From Subtercola sp. PAMC28395 (GTDB lineage: Bacteria; Actinomycetota; Actinomycetes; Actinomycetales; Microbacteriaceae), in assembly GCF_018889995.1 (NCBI RefSeq), contig NZ_CP076547.1, positions 682,001-746,000 of the forward strand: a DNA stretch of 64,000 bases. Reading direction: 5' to 3'. Position 1 is the first letter of the stretch. Each line of letters opens with the position of its first letter. The notes below the pieces were generated by a model. That model saw only the letters and a list, made by a program, of their open reading frames with translations. It was not told the DNA's origin and did no database searches. Below, in pieces: positions 51,227 through 59,426 of the stretch. A program made the translations under genes and the position numbers.

Positions 51227-52180
51227 TCAGCGGCGGCGGTAGTAGTCCTTCCAGACCAGCCGCTGCAGCGGAATCCAGCGCGGCAGCGTGCGAAGGCCGG
51301 GGATGAAGGGCACAAGACCGAGCAGCAGCGTCAACAGCAACATGATCCCGACGACGAGGATGTCGGCGTTCGCCGCTTCGCCGATGGCCGGCACCTGGTA
51401 CCAGAACGAGAACAGCCAGAGCCATGATTGGCCGGGGTAGTTGCCGGTCTCGTTCATCATGCCCCACTGGTCACCCGTGAGGTGTGCGGCGTCGGCGAGA
51501 CCTACGAAGTAGGTGCCGTCACCGAGGAACAGGATGCTGCGGGTGTAGTCGAGGTTGAAGAAGCCACCCTCGTTCTGGATCGCCCCATCGAGCGCACCCT
51601 GCTGCGCCATGACCAGCAGCGCGTTCGTCAGGTCAGGCACCGGGCCGAAATCGCCCGCCACCACCTGGGTCGGGTCGCCGTCGGGCGCTGCCGCGAGCGC
51701 ATCGGAATACGCCGAGGTCCAGGCCGCCTGCTGGTCTGGTGTGGCACTCGACCATTCACTGAGCGCGCTCGGAGGATTCGACTGCAGTGCGAGCGGACCC
51801 GTGACGAAGTCCTTCGCGGTGTCGATCGGGATCTTCACGCCCGAGAGGCTCTGCAGGTCGATTGCACCCACCGTCTGGGTCGCGTCTGGAGTGCTGTTGT
51901 ACGGCGGCCCATAGCCGGCGGTGTCACTGGTTCCGCCGAGCTCAGCCGTCGCGGTCGCCACGAAGTCGGCCGGCGCGTTCGTCGCCCAACTCTGCAGTGT
52001 CACGGTCGGCTCGTCTGGGGAACTGAAGATGGCAGAGAGGCCGACCACCAGAACGCCCACCACAATGACACCCACAGTGAGTTCTTTGAAGAGGTCGTAC
52101 TCGCGTTTGGCACCCGTCCACGGCCGACTGGCGATGTCGTCCTTCTTACGCCACGACATGGATGCTCGTGTCTTCGTCAT
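51227..52180 (-). CDS. Membrane partner of cytochrome b with large extracytoplasmic domain
   Basis: 317 aa. One transmembrane helix near 34-53 (LTVGVIVVGVLVVGLSAIF), about 200 extracytoplasmic residues with AELGGTSDTAGYGPPYNSTP and DFVTGPLALQSNPPSALSEW, a second helix near 270-292, and a basic C-terminus. No CxxCH heme site and no Rieske-type Cys/His cluster. It replaces the C-terminal half of cytochrome b seen in bc1 complexes in gene order, but only limited similarity is visible. It overlaps the cytochrome b stop by 4 nt, so it is probably a structural subunit of the same complex. Confidence 0.75.
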   Translation of the reverse strand: MTKTRASMSWRKKDDIASRPWTGAKREYDLFKELTVGVIVVGVLVVGLSAIFSSPDEPTVTLQSWATNAPADFVATATAELGGTSDTAGYGPPYNSTPDATQTVGAIDLQSLSGVKIPIDTAKDFVTGPLALQSNPPSALSEWSSATPDQQAAWTSAYSDALAAAPDGDPTQVVAGDFGPVPDLTNALLVMAQQGALDGAIQNEGGFFNLDYTRSILFLGDGTYFVGLADAAHLTGDQWGMMNETGNYPGQSWLWLFSFWYQVPAIGEAANADILVVGIMLLLTLLLGLVPFIPGLRTLPRWIPLQRLVWKDYYRRR

Positions 52181-53013
52181 CGCACACCTCCCTGCGTCTC
52201 GGTCGGAGCCACCGGCACGTTGCTCGCAGCGACCGGTTCAGGGGTGGCCGGAGCCGGGGCAGCGGTTGAAACAGGCACTTCGGCACCGCTCAGCTGGGCA
52301 TCCGTCTCGGCCGCCTCGAGCGGCGGCACGACGCCATGCGCCCGAACCAGCAGCACATGCAGGGCGACGATCACCCCGACTGCCAGTGGCAACAGCACGA
52401 TGTGCCACATGAAGATCTGACCCAGGTTCGCGACGTTGAACCAGGCTCCGATGCCGACGGCGTTGAGCGCGTCCTTCGCCTCGAAGGCGATCCACTGCGA
52501 ATCGAAGTTGGTCTGCAGGAGGTAGCCCGTGAAGGCCGCGACGATCGAGACAGCGAACGACACGACGCCTGTGATCCACGTCAGTACACGCCCTCCGCGC
52601 CACGATGCCATCCAGTACTTTCCCCAGAGGTGCACGACCATGAAGATGAAGAAGAGTTCGACGCTCCAGAGGTGCGCGCTGTTCACGAAGTGCCCGAACG
52701 ACGACACGTGGTACCAGCTCGGGCCATTCAGGCTCAGCACCACGCCCGAGACGATGATGAAGAGCAGTGAGGCGATCGCGCCCATGCCGAAGACATAGAT
52801 CCACGATGCGACATAACTCGGCTGACCCTCTGGCAGGAGCTTGTCTGGTGGGAGCCGTTTGAGCATCCAACGCCTGGTCTTGCCGGTCCAGGTGTGCAGG
52901 TCTTCTTCGGGTTCACCAGGCGCCACGGGCTCAGCGCTTGTGACGGGCCCCCCGGGTTGCGGGGACTCCGCAGCGGCTCCTCCGAGCGGTGCGTCATCGA
53001 TGTGGAGTGTCAT
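52177..53013 (-). CDS. Stand-alone diheme cytochrome b (N-terminal domain type)
   Basis: 278 aa. Four transmembrane helices of the cytochrome b N-terminal domain at ~68-220. Two His pairs for two b hemes: H114 and H128 (x13) in AHLWSVELFFIFMVVHLWGK, and H204 and H219 (x14) in MWHIVLLPLAVGVIVALHV. The x14 spacing in the second pair is as in b6-type proteins. The C-terminal ~50 residues are a Pro/Ala/Val tail. No Rieske protein or cytochrome c1 gene is nearby. It is coupled to the small membrane protein upstream and the large partner downstream. Confidence 0.9.
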   Translation of the reverse strand: MTLHIDDAPLGGAAAESPQPGGPVTSAEPVAPGEPEEDLHTWTGKTRRWMLKRLPPDKLLPEGQPSYVASWIYVFGMGAIASLLFIIVSGVVLSLNGPSWYHVSSFGHFVNSAHLWSVELFFIFMVVHLWGKYWMASWRGGRVLTWITGVVSFAVSIVAAFTGYLLQTNFDSQWIAFEAKDALNAVGIGAWFNVANLGQIFMWHIVLLPLAVGVIVALHVLLVRAHGVVPPLEAAETDAQLSGAEVPVSTAAPAPATPEPVAASNVPVAPTETQGGVR

Positions 53014-53177
53014 TTCGATCGCCGCGTTCCGGGGAACGGGAGTACGAGGGCCAGAACGAAGAGCACCAGCATCACGATGATGACGACGAGGTTGCCCGAC
53101 TGGATGAGGAAGTTACCGAAGCCGTAGTAGGTGCCCGCGCTGATGTCGGTCAGTGCGGCGAAGAACGTGCTGAGCAT
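53010..53177 (-). CDS. Small single-pass membrane protein of the cytochrome b module
   Basis: 55 aa from ATG at 53177, with GAAGG about 11 bases upstream; the longer in-frame start at 53243 adds a non-hydrophobic region. It has one hydrophobic helix (NLVVIIVMLVLFVLALVLPF) near residues 28-47 and ends in basic residues. Its stop overlaps the cytochrome b start by 4 nt. Tight coupling suggests a small subunit of the complex; no family recognised. Confidence 0.7.
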   Translation of the reverse strand: MLSTFFAALTDISAGTYYGFGNFLIQSGNLVVIIVMLVLFVLALVLPFPGTRRSK

Positions 53178-53496
53178 GGCTGTCCTGCCTTCTCGGGACA
53201 CGGTGCCCCGATGCCTCAACGATGACCCCCCCGTGGGGGACACCTAGGGTACAAGGTCCCCTTTCGGGAACCGAATATTCTTCGAATCCTCACAGAAACG
53301 CCGTACAGGGTCCGCCCGAGCAGAACGCGCCGATCATCCCCCGCTCAGTCGAATCTCGGCGCTACTTAATATGGCGGAAATGCGCGGTGACTAGCATGTG
53401 AACTCCAGTGGAACACTTCGCTTCGGGGCCGCCAGCCCTCGTACAGGCGGCATTCGTGATGGAGGTGTGGGGGCACAGCGGCGGGAGCGAAACCGG
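53178..53496. other. 319 bp divergent promoter region
   Basis: No gene is seen. The region separates the leftward cytochrome b module from the rightward kinase/HAD genes. It contains the C/G dyad CCCCCCCGTGGGGG (about 53226-53239), GGTCCCCTTTCGGGAACC (about 53255-53272) and GAATATTC near 53273-53280, any of which may be regulatory. Nothing here could be tied to a known regulator. Confidence 0.5.
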
Positions 53497-54507
53497 ATGA
53501 TCGGAACCTACGTGGGGTACGTCAGCGGCGACGACCGGCTGCACGGGTTTCTGAGTGCGATCATCCACGACCAGCTCGGAATGAGGGAGCCACGGCCGGC
53601 CTTTCGAGCATTCAGGCTCAACGGCAGCAACGAGGTCTACGGCTACGAAGAGAAGTCGAGCCGTGCGCGCGTCATCTGCAAGTTCTACGGGCCCAAGTAC
53701 GGGTGGGACAGAGACCGGGCGGCCCGTACAGCGAGCGACGAGTTCGAAAGCCTGCACCGGCTGCGGGGCTACGACCTGGTCGGGTCGCCGCACCATGTGA
53801 TCCGACCACTCGGCGTCGACCCTGACACGAACGGAGTGCTGGCGGTCGAGTACTACGAGGGCGAGCAGTTCAGCACGGCAATCCGCCGCTGCACCGAACG
53901 CGGCGAAGACGCACACCTCTACTGGCGACTGAAGGCGTTGGCGTTCTTTCTGGCAACGCAGCACAACAAGACGGCGAACGGCCAGGCTGTCGATTTCGAC
54001 ACCGACAGCAGGTACCTCGACACGCTCGTCGGGCGACTTCAGAAACGCAACAAGATCGGGCAGTGGGATGCCGACGAGCTGCTCTGGCTGCGCGACCTGT
54101 GGGCTGAGCGCCCGCGCATGTGGCAGGACCAGCAGGTGTGGCTGCACGGCGACGCCACGCCCGCGAACTTTCTCTTCGGTAACGGCCTGGACGTTGCGGC
54201 GATCGATCTCGAGCGCATGGGGCGCGGTGACCGCATGTTCGACGTCGGCCGCGTCGCGGGCGAGCTGCAGCACGCCTTCCTGTCGGCGACAGGGGATGCC
54301 CGGCGAGCCGAGCCCTTCATCGGGCACTTCCTCTGGGAGTACTCCAGCCACTTTCCCGACCGCGGCGACGCATTCGCGTCGATCACGTCCCGGGCCCCCT
54401 TCTACATGGGGATGAACCTGCTCCGCATCGCCCGAAACGACTACGTGGGCTGCGATTACCGGCAGCGGTTGGTGCGCCAGGCGAAACGATTGCTGCGCGC
54501 GAGTTAG
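53497..54507 (+). CDS. Aminoglycoside phosphotransferase-fold kinase
   Basis: 336 aa from ATG at 53497 with GGGAG upstream; the frame is open back to 53398. Protein-kinase-like APH fold: VICKFYGPKYGWDRDRAART (ATP-site Lys), catalytic loop QQVWLHGDATPANFLFGNG with HGD and Asn near 220, and metal loop VAAIDLERMGRGDRMFDVGR near 238. These enzymes phosphorylate small hydroxyl compounds; antibiotic resistance should not be assumed. It precedes a HAD phosphatase gene by 75 bp in the same direction, suggesting a phosphorylation/dephosphorylation pair. Confidence 0.85.
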   Translation: MIGTYVGYVSGDDRLHGFLSAIIHDQLGMREPRPAFRAFRLNGSNEVYGYEEKSSRARVICKFYGPKYGWDRDRAARTASDEFESLHRLRGYDLVGSPHHVIRPLGVDPDTNGVLAVEYYEGEQFSTAIRRCTERGEDAHLYWRLKALAFFLATQHNKTANGQAVDFDTDSRYLDTLVGRLQKRNKIGQWDADELLWLRDLWAERPRMWQDQQVWLHGDATPANFLFGNGLDVAAIDLERMGRGDRMFDVGRVAGELQHAFLSATGDARRAEPFIGHFLWEYSSHFPDRGDAFASITSRAPFYMGMNLLRIARNDYVGCDYRQRLVRQAKRLLRAS

Positions 54508-54582
54508 CCAGGCAGCCGGGCACTAGATTGGGGTCGACACACCGGCAGCAGAGACGGGCAGCAGAAGGAGTACGGGAGAGTC

Positions 54583-55314
54583 GTGGACATCAGGGCCATT
54601 GCGTTCGACGTCAACGGAACGCTGGTGAACATTCGTACCGACGAGCACCTCGACGAAGCGTTCCGCACCATCGGTCACCTGCTCACCTACCAGGGAATCG
54701 ACCTGCGGCGGCATGAAGTCCGCGACCTCTACTTCGCGATCCTGAAACGCCAGCAGCGCGGCAGCGCCGAGAAGTATCCCGAATTCGACTCCGTCGGCGT
54801 GTGGCGCACGCTCGTGGAGGAGACGGCAACCGACTACACCCGGGCCCTCCCTCCAGAGAAGCTGGCACAGTTGCCCGGGCTTCTGGCGGAGACGTACCGG
54901 GGCGCGACCCGGCGGAGGCTCAAGCTGTACCCGCACGTGCGCACGGTGCTGCAGGGCATCCATGGCGGCCTGCCGATGGCGATCGTCACCGACGGGCAGT
55001 CGAGTTACGCGCGAGGCGAGCTGCACAAGGTCGGCATCGCTGGTTATTTCGGGCCGATCGTGGTGTCGGGCGACCATGGGTACCGCAAGCCAGACCCGCG
55101 GCTGTTCCAGCTGGCCCTCAGCGGCATGGGCGTGGCGGCCGAGCACACCTTGTATGTGGGCAACGACATGCACCGAGACGTCTACGGGGCGCAGCAGCTC
55201 GGCATGAAGACGGTGATGTTCGCCTCAGACCAGGGCACGAAGAGCTACCGCCACTGCGTGCCCGACCACACGATCCACGACCATCGCGAGCTGCTGGGGC
55301 TGCTCGGGCTCTAG
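54583..55314 (+). CDS. HAD superfamily hydrolase
   Basis: 243 aa from GTG at 54583 with AGGAGTACGGGAGA upstream. HAD motif I is IRAIAFDVNGTLVNI with nucleophile Asp but Asn where most phosphatases have the acid/base Asp. Motif II MAIVTDGQSSY, motif III Lys in SGDHGYRKPDPRLFQ, motif IV LYVGNDMHRDVYGAQQLGMK with Asp residues. A helical cap follows motif I. The Asn substitution is shared with some dehalogenase-like members, so phosphatase activity is not certain. Probably co-transcribed with the upstream APH-fold kinase. Confidence 0.86.
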   Translation: MDIRAIAFDVNGTLVNIRTDEHLDEAFRTIGHLLTYQGIDLRRHEVRDLYFAILKRQQRGSAEKYPEFDSVGVWRTLVEETATDYTRALPPEKLAQLPGLLAETYRGATRRRLKLYPHVRTVLQGIHGGLPMAIVTDGQSSYARGELHKVGIAGYFGPIVVSGDHGYRKPDPRLFQLALSGMGVAAEHTLYVGNDMHRDVYGAQQLGMKTVMFASDQGTKSYRHCVPDHTIHDHRELLGLLGL

Positions 55315-55328
55315 CTGCGCGCGCTCGG

Positions 55329-55378
55329 GTGCGGGCAAACGGCCCGAAACTCGTCACGGTGGGGACGTTTGGCCGCAC
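55329..55378. repeat. Intergenic palindromic element C
   Basis: Single ~50 bp hairpin element with arms GTGCGGGCAAACGGCCC and GGGACGTTTGGCCGCAC, of the same family as the carboxylase-flanking repeats. It lies between the convergent HAD and cupin genes and may serve as a bidirectional terminator. Confidence 0.8.
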
Positions 55379-55390
55379 CGCGACCAGCGG

Positions 55391-55750
55391 TCAGAGCGTT
55401 GTCACGATGTAGAGCTTGCGGAGCGACTGATGCACAGTCCAGACCGTGCGGTCGCCTGCACGCAAGGTCACAAACGAGCCCGCAGCGATCTCGACAGGTG
55501 GATGATCGTTGATAGCGAGGCTCGCACGCCCGGCGAGAATGAGGCACACCTCGTCGACTTCCACGTCGCGTGCGGCGCCTTCGCTCATCTCCCAGATTCC
55601 AGCCTCGACCGGGCCGGCAGACTCGAAGAGCAGCAGGGTGCGCGTCGAGGGATGGCCGCCGACCACGTCAACTTCGTCGATCGGTTCCCAGGGGGCATCC
55701 GCGGTATTCGTGTCGCGCACGCGGTCGAACTCTTCGTTCATTGGGGTCAT
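55391..55750 (-). CDS. Cupin domain protein
   Basis: 119 aa, one cupin barrel (DUF861/EutQ-like). Strands include EAGIWEMSEGAARDVEVDEV, CLILAGRASLAINDHPPVEI and GSFVTLRAGDRTVWTVHQSL. The metal-binding His set is not complete, as is common in this small subfamily, which often accompanies amine or amino-acid oxidase genes. It overlaps the oxidoreductase stop by 4 nt and is the last gene of the amine-oxidation operon. Confidence 0.85.
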   Translation of the reverse strand: MTPMNEEFDRVRDTNTADAPWEPIDEVDVVGGHPSTRTLLLFESAGPVEAGIWEMSEGAARDVEVDEVCLILAGRASLAINDHPPVEIAAGSFVTLRAGDRTVWTVHQSLRKLYIVTTL

Positions 55751-57180
55751 GAGTCGAATCCCAGCCCGAGGGCATCGAGTGAACGCAGCAACAGGTTGCG
55801 ACGGCCCGCGCGATGATCGGCACGGTCGAGCGACCAGCGCGTGAGGTTGATGCCGATCGAAGCGGCCGGCTCCGGCGGGAAGGGCAGCGGGCGCTCCCGC
55901 ACCATCCGCAGTTCGGTGCGCTCGGTCTGTTGCCCAGACAGCAGGTCGAGCATCATGTCTGCCGCGAATCGGCTGGCGCCGACGCCGAGCCCGGTGAACC
56001 CAGAGGCGTAGGCGACGCGGCCCGCGCGGGCCTTACCGAAGAAGGCGCAGAAACGGGTCGAGGTGTCGATCGGGCCCGCCCAGGCGTTGGTGAACCGGAT
56101 GCCTGTCAGCTGTGGAAACGTCGTCAACACGTGGCTCGCAAGCGTCGAGAAGCTCGCCGGGCGCTCTTCGTATGAGGGCCTGACCTTGCCGCCACCGTAG
56201 TAGACCGCGTCGTACCCGCCGAACAGGATGCGGTTGTCGCGGCTCAGTCGGTAGTAGTGGAACTGGTTGGCCAGGTCAGCGATGCCCTGCCGGTTCGACC
56301 AGCCGAGCGCTGCGAGTTGCGCGTCGCTCAGGGGTTCGGTCATCAGCACGTAGTCGTAGACCGGAACAGTCATGCCGCGATTGCGCTTCAGCAGCGACGG
56401 GAAGACGTTCGTCGCCAGAATCGCGCGGTCGGCCCGCACCACTCCGCCGGCTACCGTGCGCAGAAGTACCCCACTCCCGTCGTTCTCGAGGCCGGTGACC
56501 CTCGAGTTCTCGAAGATCTGGCCGCCGAGTTCGGTGACAACACGAGCGAGTTCTGCGGCGAGCTTGGCCGGGTGAACCAGAGCTGTCGACCGCTTGTCCC
56601 ACGCCCCTGCGAGGTACGTCGGCGAAGCGACCTGGGCCTGCACCGCAGCGGAGTCGAGAAACCCGTCGCCCGGGGCGATGTCACGAATCCACTGCACCTG
56701 GTGCGGCTCGACCGCGACGGTCAGCGTGCCCGTGCGTTCGAAGTCGCACTGCATGCCGTACCGCTCGACCGTGCGCTCGATGTCGTCGAGGTTCTCTTCG
56801 CCGATGCGCCGCAGGGCATCCATCTCTTCGGGCCAGCGGTTCTCGCCGTTCTCGTCGCCGTGCGTGATGCTGGCTTCGCAGAACCCGCCGTTGCGGCCGG
56901 AGGCCGCCCACGCCACACGGCCCGCTTCGAGCACGACGACCCGGGCATCCGGATCTCTCTCGAGCGCGCGCAGCGCCGACCACAGGCCGGTATAGCCGCC
57001 GCCGACGATCACCAGGTCGGCTTCGATCGTGCCACTGAGAGTCTCGTACCGGGCGCGCGATGCGGCGATGTCATCGAGCCAGAAGGCGCTGCGGCGGGCG
57101 CCGGCCAGCGCATGCTCGATGACGAGATCGCTCGGGCGTTGCCGTTCGAAGACGGTGTCGTGCGCCTTCGGCGGGGTCAC
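55747..57180 (-). CDS. FAD-dependent oxidoreductase (PuuB/DAO-like)
   Basis: 477 aa from GTG at 57180. D-amino acid oxidase fold: DLVIVGGGYTGLWSALRALE near 54, RVVVLEAGRVAWAASGRNGG near 80 (the RNGG loop of gamma-glutamylputrescine oxidase-like enzymes), and the C-terminal YASGFTGLGVGASRFAADMM near 390. Expected reaction is oxidation of an amine or N-substituted amino acid with O2. Its GTG overlaps the stop of a 49-codon ORF (GTGA), and the frame stays open through the 15 bp repeats upstream. Cupin gene follows with ATGA overlap. Confidence 0.87.
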   Translation of the reverse strand: MTPPKAHDTVFERQRPSDLVIEHALAGARRSAFWLDDIAASRARYETLSGTIEADLVIVGGGYTGLWSALRALERDPDARVVVLEAGRVAWAASGRNGGFCEASITHGDENGENRWPEEMDALRRIGEENLDDIERTVERYGMQCDFERTGTLTVAVEPHQVQWIRDIAPGDGFLDSAAVQAQVASPTYLAGAWDKRSTALVHPAKLAAELARVVTELGGQIFENSRVTGLENDGSGVLLRTVAGGVVRADRAILATNVFPSLLKRNRGMTVPVYDYVLMTEPLSDAQLAALGWSNRQGIADLANQFHYYRLSRDNRILFGGYDAVYYGGGKVRPSYEERPASFSTLASHVLTTFPQLTGIRFTNAWAGPIDTSTRFCAFFGKARAGRVAYASGFTGLGVGASRFAADMMLDLLSGQQTERTELRMVRERPLPFPPEPAASIGINLTRWSLDRADHRAGRRNLLLRSLDALGLGFDS

Positions 57181-57326
57181 TGCGTCACCGGCGTCTGCGT
57201 CACCGGCGTCTGCGTCACCGGCATCTGCGGCACGCAGGTTCGCGGCGCGGAGAGGTGCGACACGAGCATCCGCTCTACAGCCGCGTGCGCGAGGCCGAAC
57301 CGGGCGCCGAAGTCAGTGCCGGTCAT
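57177..57326 (-). CDS. Small bridging ORF between two oxidase genes
   Basis: 49 aa: MTGTDFGARFGLAHAAVERM, then LVSHLSAPRTCVPQ and a repeated tail MPVTQTPVTQTPVTQ. Its ATG overlaps the amine oxidase stop (ATGA at 57326-57323) and its stop overlaps the next gene's start (GTGA). It therefore fits exactly as a coupling cistron. The last third is encoded by a 15 bp repeat array. No family recognised; it may be a true small protein, a translational coupler, or a gene remnant. Confidence 0.5.
   Translation of the reverse strand: MTGTDFGARFGLAHAAVERMLVSHLSAPRTCVPQMPVTQTPVTQTPVTQ
57181..57230. repeat. 15-bp tandem repeat at the oxidase gene junction
   Basis: Three units of TGCGTCACCGGCGTC (the last degenerate) directly upstream of the GTG start of the PuuB-like gene. 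The repeat encodes VTQTP in the bridging ORF. In the downstream oxidase frame it reads AGDAD. Copy-number change would alter both without shifting frame. Confidence 0.85.
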
Positions 57327-58747
57327 CCGACACGGCTTTCAGAGGCGTCGGGCTCGTCGGCCACCAGGCTCGAGGCGGTCTCGGCAGCCAGGCGTCGCCC
57401 GACGCGAATCGCGCCGTCGACGTGCTGATACCCCTCCGCGGCGAGGTCGCTCGAGCCGAACCGCAGCGGCCCGACGGGCTCGAGCTGCAGGGCGCCGTAG
57501 CGCGTGAGCCCGCCGAGGTCGAAGCTCGCCGCATACGCACCCTGCGTCCACTCTTCTGCCGCCCAGTCGCTCTCGAAGTAGACCACCGGTTCGAGCGCCT
57601 TCGGGCCGTAGTACGCAGCGAGCGACTGAAGGATGCGCTTCTTGCGCTCTGCAGCAGACAGCGAGAACACCGAATCGGCCTTCTCATCGGAGACGAACCC
57701 CACGAGCGTGCCCCGCGTCTCGCCGTGGTTGGTGTTGTCGTACGCCTCGTGCACCACCTGGTACGGGCTGAAGGCCGTCGCCGAGAGCCCGTCTTCGCGC
57801 CAGAATGGGGTCTCGTAGGTGGCGTGCACCTTGATCACGAGGCCGAGCGACTGGTGTTGCTGCATCTGCTGGCGCAGGCGCGGCAGGTTCGGCGCATACT
57901 CGATGCGGTTGTAGAGGTTCGGCGGCACCGCCACGATCACGCGGCGCGCCGTGACGGTCAGCTCATCGGTGGTCACCTCGACCGGCTCGCCCGGCACTGC
58001 GTCGCCCTCGAGCGCCGCCGACGACCACTGAATTCGGCGCACCGGATGCCCGAGCCGCACATCGTTCGCATCGAGCTGTTCCGCCAGCTTCAGCGGAACC
58101 TGCTGAAGCCCCCCGACCACGCGTCGGTCGAGAATGAAGTCGGCGTCGACCAGGTGGCTGAAGCTCCCTGCGCTGGCCGCCATCAGCAGCGCCTGCAGCA
58201 GCGAGAACGTGTGCGCGGGCTTCGTGAGCATGGCGTCGGCGATGAAGAGGGAGATGTTCTCGCGCGCCTCGGCGTCGTCGCTCTGCTGGATGAGCCACGC
58301 CGCAAACGAGATCTGGTCGAATTCGGATGCCCGGGGGTGCGCCCACGGAGCCGCGGGGTCGGTCTCTGCCACGAGTTCATCGAGCACCCCGACCATCCGT
58401 GTCATTTCGGCTTGGGTGTACGCACTCGCCGGAAAGATGTCGCCCGTGAAGCGCTTGGCCACGCCGTCTGCGCCGATGTAGACGCTCTCGCCCTCGCGGT
58501 ACCGTGGGTACGTCTCGAGCCCGAGTTCATCGAGCGTCTCGAGCAGCACAGTTTGGTCGGGCGAGACCCATTGGCCGCCGATCTCGTAGAGCTGGCCCTC
58601 GATGTGGTCTGTGCGGAGCCGCCCACCGACGCGGTCGCGCGCCTCGAGCACTATGACAGAGAGGCCTGCGCGCTGCAGGTGCACCGCCGCCGTCAGCCCC
58701 GTCGCTCCCGCTCCGATGACGACGACATCTCGCTCCAGCGACTCCAT
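57323..58747 (-). CDS. Flavin monoamine oxidase family protein
   Basis: 474 aa from ATG at 58747. Opens with DVVVIGAGATGLTAAVHLQR and VIVLEARDRVGGRLRTDHI, the FAD dinucleotide fold and R-x-GGR motif of amine oxidases, then EIGGQWVSPDQTVLLETLDE near 62. The C-terminal GALQLEPVGPLRFGSSDLAA and GYQHVDGAIRVGRRLAAE-type FAD region follow. It is expected to deaminate a primary or polyamine substrate to an aldehyde. First gene of the operon amine oxidase, bridging ORF, PuuB-like oxidase, cupin, all joined by overlaps. Confidence 0.88.
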   Translation of the reverse strand: MESLERDVVVIGAGATGLTAAVHLQRAGLSVIVLEARDRVGGRLRTDHIEGQLYEIGGQWVSPDQTVLLETLDELGLETYPRYREGESVYIGADGVAKRFTGDIFPASAYTQAEMTRMVGVLDELVAETDPAAPWAHPRASEFDQISFAAWLIQQSDDAEARENISLFIADAMLTKPAHTFSLLQALLMAASAGSFSHLVDADFILDRRVVGGLQQVPLKLAEQLDANDVRLGHPVRRIQWSSAALEGDAVPGEPVEVTTDELTVTARRVIVAVPPNLYNRIEYAPNLPRLRQQMQQHQSLGLVIKVHATYETPFWREDGLSATAFSPYQVVHEAYDNTNHGETRGTLVGFVSDEKADSVFSLSAAERKKRILQSLAAYYGPKALEPVVYFESDWAAEEWTQGAYAASFDLGGLTRYGALQLEPVGPLRFGSSDLAAEGYQHVDGAIRVGRRLAAETASSLVADEPDASESRVG

Positions 58748-58850
58748 GACAACTCTTTCCGTAGCAATTCGACCGAAACAAGGAGAAAAACGCACCCTAT
58801 AAGACAGTATGGCGGTGCTTCTCGTCGGTTGCCCCACTTTGCGCTCGTGG

Positions 58851-58900
58851 GTGCGGCCAAACGGCCCGAAAATCGGGATCTTGGGGACGTTCGGCCGCAC
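58851..58900. repeat. Intergenic palindromic element D
   Basis: Same family as element C, with arms GTGCGGCCAAACGGCCC and GGGACGTTCGGCCGCAC. It lies between divergent genes (amine oxidase and SRPBCC), upstream of both starts. This position is hard to explain as a simple terminator. Confidence 0.8.
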
Positions 58901-58946
58901 TCATGGGTCTCGATTGTTCTGGCGGCCACCTGCAATAATCCTCGGC

Positions 58947-59408
58947 ATGACTGAATACGGCATAGTCGAGCGATCTATCGTGATCGACGCTCCCGCTGAC
59001 CGGATCCTGCCGCACCTCACCGACTTCCACCGCTGGGTGTCGTGGTCGCCGTGGGAAGGCACCGATGCGGAGCTGAAGCGAACGTACGCCGGAACCGACG
59101 GTACCGTGGGCGCCTCGTACGAGTGGGACGGCAATCGTAAAGCCGGCGCGGGAACGATGACCGCAACATCCATCGCCCCCGATTCGTTCGACGTGGCGCT
59201 CGCCTTCACGCGGCCATTCAAGTCACAGAGCCTCGTGCACTTCGCCCTCGAACCCGCGGGCGCGTCGACGAATGTGGTCTGGACCCTGAAGAGCCCGAAG
59301 ACCGCCATGTCTCGCATCGTCGGCCTGGTCATGAACATGGACAAGGCAATCGGCACAGACCTCGACAAGGGCCTCGCCTCGCTGAAGCGCGTCGTCGAAA
59401 CGGCCTGA
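58947..59408 (+). CDS. SRPBCC (START-like) family protein
   Basis: 153 aa from ATG at 58947 (MTEYGIVERSIVIDAPADRI). The polyketide cyclase/SRPBCC fold is indicated by HLTDFHRWVSWSPWEGTDAE near 25, TVGASYEWDGNRKAGAGTMT near 55, and FALEPAGASTNVVWTLKSPK near 95. The family binds hydrophobic ligands in a helix-grip cavity. Role unknown. The frame is open upstream to 58809, but this crosses repeat D. Confidence 0.85.
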   Translation: MTEYGIVERSIVIDAPADRILPHLTDFHRWVSWSPWEGTDAELKRTYAGTDGTVGASYEWDGNRKAGAGTMTATSIAPDSFDVALAFTRPFKSQSLVHFALEPAGASTNVVWTLKSPKTAMSRIVGLVMNMDKAIGTDLDKGLASLKRVVETA

Positions 59409-59426
59409 CGCCGACCTGATCAGTTC

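Noticed and set aside
53497..54507. Aminoglycoside resistance gene
   Set aside because: Only the general APH kinase fold is visible; the context is metabolic and no resistance subfamily motif was recognised.
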